A stretch of DNA of 64,000 bases from Celoporthe dispersa (lineage: Eukaryota > Ascomycota > Sordariomycetes > Diaporthales > Cryphonectriaceae): positions 1,252,501 through 1,316,500 of the forward strand of contig WAID01000005.1 of assembly GCA_016584495.1 (NCBI GenBank), given 5' to 3'. Of this stretch, positions 54,833-64,000 are shown in pieces (position 1 is the stretch's first letter; each line of letters opens with the position of its first letter). Position numbers and translations under genes: made by a program. The notes under the pieces were generated by a model. That model had not been told where the DNA came from, searched no databases, and saw only the letters and a list, made by a program, of their open reading frames with translations.

Positions 54833-56420
54833 TCACGAGCTGAGCACGACGCCCAGCTCCAGCAGGAGCCGCACGAACCTCTGGTGGAGCTCCAGGAAGA
54901 AGTCGGGCATCCCCACCAGCTCGGGCAGGCCCCGAGCCTTGAGCGCGAGCCCCGAGCCCCCATAGCCATACCCGCCGCCCATCCGCCGCGACAGCCCGCC
55001 GACGCCGCCCGACAGGAACCCGCTCCCGGCTGCCGTGCTGCTGGTGGCCTCCGCGGCGGGGGCCTGTTGCGGCTGGCCGGCCTGCGCAGCTGCCATGGGG
55101 CTGAAGGGGCCGGGGCCGCTGCCGCTGCTGTACCGCTCCGCCTCTGCCTCGGCGAGTCCCTGGATCCACGCGGCCAGCTCGCGGAACGCAGTCGAGATGA
55201 AGGTGAACGTCTTCATGGCGAGCCTCTCGCGGTGTGTGCTCAGGGCCAGGAACGCATAGACGCGCTTGTGCCCGCGGGCGTGCACGTCAGGGATGCGGAA
55301 GATGTAGGCCGTCGTGTACCCAGCCGAAGGGTCACCGAAGAAGATGGGCCCTCCCGATGCGGCGGCGCCGGAGGAGTGGGTCGTTATGAAACCGGGTGTG
55401 ACGGGCGAGGTGGTGGTAGAGGTGGTGGGGCCGCCGCCGCCGCCGGCTCCCATCATCGTCGTGGTGGTAGCTGCCGCCGGTGGTGGTGGTGCTGCTCCGC
55501 GGGGCAGGGTCTCGAAGGAGAGGGTGCGGATGCACGAGGCGCGCACGATGGAGAAGGACGAGGGGACGACGGGCTCGTGGGACGAGGTGTAGTGCAGGTA
55601 GTGCATGTGGCTGTGGACGGCGCCGGCGCCGGGAGGGGGAGCTCGCGCTCGAGCGGGAGGTCGTCGAGGTGACGGTGCCGGACCGGTGGTGCGACGGCGT
55701 GCGCTCGTCCTCGTAGTAGCCGTCGTCGTCCGAGACGGTCGAGGTCGAGTTGGGCGGCGAGGCGTCGCCTGGGGTCACGCCGCTGCCGTAGACCCGGGCA
55801 TAGGGTGCCTTGGTGCGCAGTATCGGGCCCGTCTCGTTGTCGCTGCCGTCCGCCCCTCCGCCTCCGCCTCGCCCTCCTGCCCTCGCGGTGCCGTCTTTTC
55901 TCCTGGGCAGGGTCATGGCGCAGTTCTCGCAGGGGCCAGCCCTCCTCGTCGTGGTCTCGTCGTAGGTCCTCCGGTAGCTCGACTCGCGGCGGCCGTGGTG
56001 GCCTCCTGCTGTCGCTGCCGAGGCGTCAGGGAGGTACCGCGGGCTGAGGGGAGGTGTATCGACAGTGGACGGTGCCGAGGCGAGCTGGGCCGCACGCCGG
56101 AGCGCAGCATGGCTTGTGGGCTCGTCATTGTCGGAGACGGCAGCGGACGCCGAGGCTGAGGAGGAGCTGTGCCTGCCGTCGAGCTTGAGCCTCCGGAGCG
56201 CCTCGGCGATGGTCGTGCCGGGCTGGGTGGCTGATGTAGGCGTGGAGAAGCTCGAGGGCGGCCGCACGTCCGTCTCACTGGTGTTATTGTTGTTGTAGGG
56301 TATGTCCTCGTAGCAGGCGGCACATGGCATCGGTAACCCCTCGGTGACCATGAGCGGTGTTGGGCCGTGGACGTCGCAGTAGTGCGCCAGACATAACTGG
56401 ACGCCGGAGATCAGTATCAT
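54833..56420 (-). CDS. LST7: Folliculin/Lst7-type longin protein, one frame break
   Basis: Homologue of yeast Lst7 and the N-terminal longin half of animal folliculin, which with its Lst4/FNIP partner acts as a GAP for Rag-type GTPases at the vacuole in TORC1 amino-acid signalling. Motifs: LCLAHYCDVHGPTPLMVTEG, two CxxC pairs (CAACYED and CENCAMTLP), SFSIVRASCIRTLSFE, GGPIFFGDPSAGYTTAYIFR then HKRVYAFLAL, and a C-terminal LPELVGMPDFFLELHQRF. It ends after the longin region without a DENN domain, as in yeast. There is one frame change near 55640-55660 in a CCGGCGCCGGCGCCG repeat; corrected length about 529 aa. The exact N-terminus is uncertain, since a short intron after the first ten codons is possible. 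Confidence 0.88.
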
Positions 56421-57626
56421 GGTGGGGTGTGAGGTGAGGTGAGGTGAGGTGATGTAGCCCTTGTTCTGTTATGGGAACATTCTAACACACAGATACAAGT
56501 TTTTTTTCTTTTTCTTTTCTTTCTTGACAGCACAAGAAGAAGGAGGAAGGAGGGGAGGGAGGGGGGGAATAAGATCAAAGGCCGTTTGAACAGAGCAAGA
56601 GCACCAAAAACAGACAGTGTCGGTCGGTCGGGATGCGCAGACAGGAGAAAGTGGACCTTTTGGGCAGTGAAGAGCAATAGGAAGAGGAAGGGGGGGTTAC
56701 AGAAGACCGCCAAGGTCAGGCTGAAAGGGGGGTGTGAGGGTCATGACATGAGTTGTCTGGCTATGGGTGGATGGGTATAAGAGAATATATAAATAAATAA
56801 TAATAGGGTTCTGAATGCTGTCATGGTTGTACAGCAAACGATACCCCAGCAAGGAATGTACTGGATTCCGGGGCTGACATGTGCAATCCAACGTGGTATG
56901 CGCTCATCAATGTGTTATCTCTCATAACACGTATTTGAGAGCAGAGGGGGGGGGCAGCGCCAGGGCCAGGTGGCAGACAGAATACGTATGCTATGCTGGC
57001 AGCCGTGGTGGGACACAACATGGGTGTGTCTCACTGTGCATTCCAGGTGGCGTGGTGAAGTGTAGACACCAGGACAGCCGCAGCCCAGCACTTTTCTGGC
57101 GGCCACCAGATCTCGATGCAGGGTGGCTGGTTGGTTGTTTGGGATGATGATATGATGGAGGGCGAGACGGGGCGGTGAGGCGGTGAGACGGCGAGGAAGG
57201 ACGAGCAGCCAGCCAGGTGTGTGTGACTGACGACGTGGGGGATGACAAGACCCAGGTGGGAAGAGGAGGACGTGAGTTTCGAGAGCGTGGGCGGAGGAGG
57301 GTCACACCAAGGGCCGGGAGGAGAACCTCCTCTCAGGACGCTCTCTTTTTTTTTTTTGGCTGATCCTTTGAGAGGAAAGAGGAAAGTATCCGGCGGAAGG
57401 TTTTTGGGTGGTCGGTGGTAGAGTAACCGTCATCCGGGTTCCTGGTGATCCTCCGGATCTCTCTCATGGGTCTCATCCCACTCCGTCTCGCGTGGGGGGA
57501 GGGTGTGCTGATTGCTTATGAAGACAAGAGGAGTAACAAATAAGAAGAAGGCAAGGGAAAGGAAGGGTAGGAGTAAAAAAAAAAAGGAGAGAGAGAAAAA
57601 AAAGGATGGTGTAATGCAGTGTAATG

Positions 57627-57628
<2 letters not shown>

Positions 57629-57659
<31 letters not shown>
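57629..57659. repeat. (GT)15 microsatellite
   Basis: Uninterrupted GT dinucleotide tract about 1.2 kb upstream of the Lst7 start. Confidence 0.9.
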
Positions 57660-57660
<1 letters not shown>

Positions 57661-59344
57661 TGCAGTGTGGTTCAGGTGCATTGCATCGCAGTTGTATTGC
57701 AAATCGTGCTTGAATTTCCGCGAAACCCCCCTCCTCTCCCCAGAAAAGAAATAAAAAAAATGAAAAAGAAAAAAAACACACAAACGGACGGAGGAAGCGT
57801 TCGAAAGAGGGAGGACAAGAACTCACTATCGACGTCATGACCGCTGGCCTCCCTCCCTCTGGTCTCTCTCTATCTTATCGAGCCTTCAGCTCCCTGCGAT
57901 GATGTCGGGGCGTGTATTTGTGTGTGTGTGGGAAAATGCAACTCTGCGCCTGGCTCGGAAGAAGGGGGGGGGGAGTGTCAGCTCAGCTTGGCAACTGTGT
58001 GCGTGCCGAGTGGTAATTAATCCGCACGCGACTCCCTCCCTCCTGTTTCTCTTCCTTGTCCGGCCCAGAGGTTCCAAGGAGGAAGCTGAGTCTCGACTTC
58101 TTGTTCCGAGGATGCAACCAGCGCGCCCGGGTCACGACATGCGCTCGCTGCCCGTTTGTTGGTGCAGCCGAGAGAGGAGAAGGAAGGGAAAAGAAGAAAA
58201 AAAGAGGAAAAAAGAAGAAGACAAAAGGTAGTCGTAGTACTTTTTTATTCCTCTTTTCTTTCCCTTTTCTTTCTCCCAAGTACCTTGTCGCAAGGGGCGG
58301 GGCCCGCCTCGCTCCCGATCGTCGGTCCTGACAGCTGCAGGAGGGTGTGATCCGAGGGGTGTTCTTCCTGCAGGTCTGAAATCCCGCCTCGTGGCCCTCT
58401 TTTTTTTTTTTTTGTTCTTCTCTTTCTGTCTCTGTCTCTCTCTTCCTCTCTCTCTGGTCCTTGCTTTCGCGATCGCGGAAGTGCGGGAGTGGGTGGGTGT
58501 GAGCGTGTGGCGCGTGAGGGAGGGAGATCAACCTTTGGTCCGGAATGCGCGGAGGACTTTTTTTTTTTTGGTCTTTTCCTCTTTCTTTTGGCCTTGTATT
58601 TCCACACGCGACACACGATACGCCAGGTGCTGCACCGTGCGGTCTGTTCTTCCCTGCGCCGCCGAGCGTTTTGTGACGTCCCGGGTTCGGCCGTGCCCCA
58701 GAGAGGAAAGCACCACCCCAAAAAAAATCTAGAAGGGTCTTCCCAGGAGAGGGGGGAAACCCCTCTAAACTAGGCGCTCTGGGTTGTCGCTGCCTCCTTA
58801 GTAATGGAGAAGCTGCGACCGGTGAAAGCCGCGAGGACTAAGCGCTCAGCGTTGGAGGGCGGAAGGAGCAGAGGTAGGTGGGGGAGGGAGGAGGAGGACC
58901 GCGGGTGAAGGCAAAGCCGTGTCTGGAAAGTATGGTCGTTTTTGTTGTCGAGGAGTTGTCTTCTCTTCCTGTCTTCTTTCTTCTTGCGCCACGACGTTTA
59001 TAATAGAGTTTCTGGGGGAGAGACGAGATGGCTTCCTTGAAATTTTCGAGCCTCGGATCTCGCAGGAAGCGATCTGTCACTCGTGCTTGTGTGGCGCGCG
59101 CGTGCTGGGTCTTGGAGTCGTCGGTCGCTGGGGCGCCTTGGAGGGGCCAGTCGGAGGCCGGCAGCGGGATGCGGGTAGTAGGGAGGAGGGTGTGGAGATC
59201 GGAAGATGGAGGAGGAGGAAGAGAAAGAAGGGTATGGGTATGAGATATTACACCGGCGAGGATCAGCGGTCCGAGGACCTGAGGAGGTCAAGAGCCCCTG
59301 GCCAGCTGTTCATGTACTGTAGGAGAGGGAAGAGGACAAGGAAC

Positions 59345-59364
59345 GGCTGGCTGGCTGGCTGGCT
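59345..59364. repeat. (GGCT)5 tetranucleotide repeat
   Basis: Five GGCT units in the gene-free region. Confidence 0.85.
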
Positions 59365-62300
59365 GGGACAGGAGCGGAACTGGTGTTGACGTAGGAGAGG
59401 GCCAAAAGAAGCAAGATATGTAAATTATATCATAGTACATCCATCACAAGAGGTGGTGGTAGTCAAGGTAGCCCTGCACGTGAGTCCACGGCGTCGGGAG
59501 TCTTCAGCCTACCCTGTTCGTCTCTCTGGCTATGGCATGCACTATGTATGTAGCATCTTCTTTTTTCCTCTTTCCTTTTTCCTTTTTTTTTTTTTTTCCT
59601 TTCCTTTTTACCTCTTCTTCCTTCTTCTTTTCTCCCGGCGGTAACAGGGTTCCGGGGAAGAAAGTCGTGACATGGTGGAGGGGTGGATCTCATCACGGTC
59701 GGGATGGCCCCTCACATCTCAGGAACGGAGACAGGAACAGGTGGGCCTGGTTGCGTAAAAGAAAAAGAAGATGGGTAAAAAGAAGAGAAAAAAAAAGAGA
59801 ACAAGCGAGAGAGGCACGACTCTGAGACGGGGCTACCGCTACAATACTACCGTATAGCCCACCTGGCCTTAGTTCTAGAAGTCAGAGGGGCCCAGGGGAA
59901 AGGAGAGGGGGGGGGAGAATGATAAAACAGAGAAAAGAGGCAGAAGAGGTTGGGGCCCGAGGAGCTGGTTCTACGAATCGCCTTGCGTGGGAATCAGCAG
60001 GACATGGGTGCGTCGTGGCAGATCGAGATTATCAGTGGAGTTTCAAGCCCAGGTGGGACTCGAATTTTATCCACGCGAACGCCTCATCCGAGCTGTCAGG
60101 TACCGTAGTACTATGGTACCATGACGGTAGCGCCGTTTGGAGGTCCTCGGGATGGTCACGACGAGGGCAGAAGTAGAAGAAGGGGAGTGGGAGGGGGTCC
60201 TTGGTGGGACCCCCCCCATTCCCTCTCTCTCTCTCTCCAGCCCGGCCTGCTGGCTTGTCAGAAGGGAGATTGGATGTGTAGCAGAGGTCACCCCAGAAGA
60301 AGTCGCCGACGCCGAGGGGCCCTTTTTTTTTTTTTTGCTGGTGTTCCTCCTCTTCCTCTTTTTCTCCTTGGGATGAGACAAGACGAGCTTCCTACCCCGG
60401 ACGGGAGCAGCGTCTACGAGTTCGTGTGGGAGCGGGGCCAAGACGGTCAGACGACTATGTATCATGCCGACGAAGGGCCGTCTGCCTTTCTTTGTCCTGG
60501 GCCGGCCTGTCTTGCTAGCAGCCTTTTTTTTTTTCTTTCTTTCTTTTCCGGATGTGTGTGTGTGTGTGTATGCATGGACAGGATAGTTAGAGAGAGTGCA
60601 GAGAGTCCCTTGAAGAGGACAAGGCAATACCCTCAGGGACGACCAACATGATGAAGACGACCATGGCTTCGTTGAATTTATTTCATTGGTTTTTTGTCTC
60701 TCTCTGATCTGTTATCCTTCCTTCTACCCACCACGTGCAGGATGGCTCGACTCCCCCCCCCCCCCTACGTAGGCCCCGCGGTGTTGTCTCTTTTTTTTTT
60801 TTTAACCCCGGATCTTCAGTGCTCTGCACCGTCTTCAGGGCCACTGCAGCCCACACCTCCAAGAGGCTCGACCTCGCTTCACATTCATCCCGGATTCTCC
60901 CTTTCATCCTACCACCATAGCTTATATACAATAGTGCCCAAGGCGCTGATCGCAGGGCGAAGATGATGACCAGGGCTTGCACGACGGACTATCAACCTTT
61001 TTTTCCCTTTTTCCTTTTCTTTTTCTTTTTGAGTTTACGTGGAGAGGTCTCAAAGCCCCGTCTAGGGGCGTTTGGCCCTGACTCGGTGCCCATTGACACG
61101 AACCGGACGGACCCATTGCGCGCCCATTACGCGCCCATCAGGCATCAGAAGGAGGTCAGTCAAGAGACATGCTAATTAATTACCATACTATGTGCTATGG
61201 TAGTACTCGTATCTACATGACATGTCAGGCATGCTCTCTCTCTCTCTTTTGTCAAACGCTCCTCTCTCTCTCTCTCGGCCGAGCACTGCAACCTTATGCC
61301 GTCACTTTTTCTCATTTCAGGGCTGACGGGGGTGTGTTTCCCTCTCCCCCACCATCTCGCGGCCCAAGAGGGGTCCATTTTTAATTATTTTCTTCTATAG
61401 TACATGGTTTCTGGAGGGGTTTTTTCTTTCTTTTTGGTATCAGACCAAAATCTCACCTTGAGGACAGACCAGCTCACCGGTCGCGACGCCTCTCATCTTG
61501 TGCACACACGTGCCCTTCTGTATTGTTTCACGAGCAACAAATAACCTTAACGCCTGCTTCCCCCCCTCTCTCTTTTCCCTCTCTCTGTCTCTCTCTTGTG
61601 TGTTGCGTCTTCTGTGTTCGTCATGTTCACATGGCGACCATGTGCATGCGACCAACACAACCCTCCAAGAGAAACGACGTCAAGGCAAGGGGGGAGGGGA
61701 GGGGGTCGCCGAGGAGATATTACTCTATCCGGCTTCCGAACGCGTCGGCTCGCTCGCTTCGAGCGAAATTCATTGTGCCACCCGGAGGGTGCCGAGGTGG
61801 TAACGCCACGAATCAAGAAAATGATGATGATACATAATAGTAGATAGTATTATGCACGTGCTATGGTAAGAAATATAGCAAGAAACGAGAGAAAAAAGAA
61901 AGAGAAAGAAAGAAAAAAAAAGGAGGGGGGTGGAGGGAGGGAGGGAGGGGGGTTGTCTGCCAAGAAGGCTTTGCATACCCTTTCTGTTCAGATCAAAGTA
62001 CGGATGAAGTCGTCGGTGCGTTTGCTGACCACTGACATGTGCAGCGAGCAAGCGCTGCAACCCTGCAGGACGGGTGACACTCGGCTACAGACCTGCAGCA
62101 TAAGTAGGGCTCCCATGCAAGGCAGGGCGGCCGGTAGAGCCCTATCAGGGAATGTTGGGGCTGCAAGGTTTCTGTGCGCACATACTATGTGGCACCTGTC
62201 ACCCGACCTGTCACCCCCAAACCGGGCCCCTTGCCCTTTTTTGCCTCTTGTGGTTGCAGCAATGGGAAAATATAAGATATAGAAAAATAAAAATAACAAA

Positions 62301-64000
62301 AAAAAAGCAATATGCTGGGGTTGGGCTTCCTTCTCCGGAACACCCGTCGGCCCGAGGCAAGCGATCAAGGTGGGTTGACAGCAGAAGGGGGGGGGGAGGG
62401 GGGCATACGTGATGCGAAGGGAAGGCAGAGAAGACATTTTGTACCTGAGAAGGGGGGGCCGACTGGCTGTCAGGGCCCAAAGCGAAGGGTGTCGAGAACA
62501 CATGTGTGTGGCATGACCCGCCCGGACAGATTTTAGAAGCCATCAAGACAAAGCCACACGTCCCAGGCCCGTGGTCCAGACAAGGCAGCACGTATTACTT
62601 ACATACAGCCTACCCCGAGAAGAGAGGACCGCTCAGGGGTCCGGGTGATAGGTCATCTTTGAGGGTCAGGTCACACAGAGATGGGCCTGGTTTCGTCGAA
62701 CTTTAGCCGCTTCGGTCCGTCAGCTCCTAAAGGGCAGAAGCAGAGCAGGGAGAGATGTGATTAGGTGGTGGTGTGTGGCCTGGTCTGGTACAGTCACAGG
62801 TCAGATCGCCCTGCCGGTTGCTGCATTGGCGTGCATGCAATGCACTTTGGAGAAGGACCCGGATCAGCGGTGAACCTGGTTAGTATTTGTTTTGCCATGA
62901 AACCACCACTTCGGCCAGAGAACCAAGGGTGCAGGACTCCTGGTTGGACAAGTCTTGTTCCGTACAGGCTGTTCTTGCAGGAGTTCGCTTACAGCGCTGG
63001 GTGTATGTATAAGTATAGTCTTTTGCTGGCGGCTAGACCGGCTCCAACATAAACCTATTGTGGCCAACATCCCTCCATCTCGACAGTCCAGTATTATATT
63101 GGCGGGGGGGGGGGGTTTAGGCAAGATGCTGAGCAGGATGAGGTCGTCCAACGTCATGTGTGTTCTGGATGAGGCATCGCGGAGCTTCGGCCGCGTCAGC
63201 CTCGTCATGCGGCCAAGATGATATTCAACCTGATCTCCTGTGGGTTACATTCATGGAGTGACAATCCGGCAATGTGTCTGTGTTGAAGCTTTGGTGTTGT
63301 CCTCCCCCTCCCCCCTTCTCCTTCTCTTGGTCCCTACTCTTCTCTTCTCCCCCTCGCTCTCTGTATCTTTTCTGACTGTCTATCCTCAGAGGTCAGCCTC
63401 GATGTCAACCTGCAGGTGATGTCTCCCCGATGCCCCTTCAGCAGTTTGTTCAGCGTGCGGACGTAGTATCGTTACATCCCAGGATAACATAGTTCATGTA
63501 TGATTGTCTAAATATTGCAAAAACACTATTCTCGAACCTTTCGTTGTTGGTCTCCATGGTTTTTTGTGATCCTTGTTTTTCTTTTCCCTCCCCTTTTCAC
63601 GATTCTAATACCTTTCTCCCACTCCCACCAAGATTACCACTTGAGCTTTTGATATATCTAGACTGTTAAGCATGGGATATTACTTGCTAGAAGATGAATC
63701 GAGAAATTTTGTCCTGAGCCACGGGCGTCGACCCTACCCTGGAATACTAGACACGGTGCAGCTATGAACCAGTCAGAGGTAGAGAGGGTGCTCGAAAACT
63801 AGCTGCTCAACTGGAGCATGGAAACCGCTCATGATTGGACATGGTTTCCCATTTACAGTGTGATATATAATCCTTCTTGATGCACCATGCGGGCGTTGAT
63901 CAGGCGAGGCTGTTACTGTCTAGTCAGCATGTATGGCACTAATATATTATTCAACACACGGCTGGTATTGGTGCTTGAGCTCACCGGAAGAAAGTATTGA

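Larger units (their letters stand above)
56421..64000. other. 7.6-kb region without a recognisable gene
   Basis: From the Lst7 start to the window end no reading frame on either strand looks protein-like, and no tRNA or rRNA was seen. The sequence alternates poly-A, poly-T, CT-rich and G-run stretches, with a GT microsatellite and a GGCT repeat. It must contain the Lst7 promoter; the rest may be the upstream region of a gene beyond the window, or encode non-coding RNA. Confidence 0.5.

Noticed and set aside
60121..60651. 176-residue open frame and other ORFs between 57 and 63 kb
   Set aside because: Composed of translated homopolymer and CT/GT tracts, with no hydrophobic-core pattern, no family motif and no splice-consistent extension.
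1..64000. Transposons, long terminal repeats or CRISPR arrays
   Set aside because: No transposase, reverse transcriptase, long inverted or direct repeats, or regularly spaced repeats were seen; only microsatellites and coding repeats.

Overview
The window is chromosomal DNA of a filamentous ascomycete (Pezizomycotina, probably a sordariomycete). The signs are GC-rich coding regions, many 45-110 nt GT-AG introns with CTAAC/CTGAC-type branch points, CT-rich leaders, and fungus-specific families: HET, NACHT-like, DUF7025 AAA ATPases, a Bck1-type MAPKKK, Pom152 and Lst7. No rRNA, tRNA, CRISPR array or intact transposon was recognised.

Layout. 0-15 kb is mostly conserved housekeeping: the 3' part of a Whi5-type G1/S regulator (+), a UCH37-type deubiquitinase (-), nucleoporin Pom152 (+), a CorA-like transporter with a GC-AG intron (+), an RWD/DUF1115 protein (+) and mitochondrial pyruvate carrier subunit Mpc1 (+). 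17-26 kb is more accessory and less GC-rich. It holds a 58-residue secreted peptide, a DUF7025 AAA ATPase with a 20-nt exon, a NACHT-like protein without a recognisable Walker A lysine, and a HET-domain gene broken at an A8 run. 29-34 kb carries a four-TM protein, a DJ-1/PfpI protein and an acidic protein with a Glu/Lys tail. 34.5-40.5 kb is one very long MAPKKK gene of the cell-wall-integrity type. 43-56 kb has a GH5 glycolipid glucosidase (-) divergent from the primase small subunit (+), a secreted Asp-box hydrolase, an ankyrin protein, a HET pseudogene lacking its core, and folliculin/Lst7 (-). From 56.4 kb to the end (7.6 kb) no gene was found.

A pervasive feature is single-base frame breaks inside otherwise well conserved genes, mostly at G/C runs: about twenty outside the HET pseudogene, six of them in the MAPKKK. 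Exon lengths and family conservation make most of these look like base-calling or assembly indels rather than gene death. Gene spans below run across them. The HET pseudogene at 52.7-54.3 kb is different: it has a stop codon, several shifts and an internal deletion.

Functionally the conserved genes belong to unrelated core processes (G1/S control, ubiquitin, nuclear pore, pyruvate import, primase, CWI MAPK signalling, TORC1/amino-acid signalling). The 17-26 kb block (peptide, AAA ATPase, NACHT-like, HET) and the second, decayed HET gene are the part most likely to be variable between strains and involved in self/non-self or stress responses.
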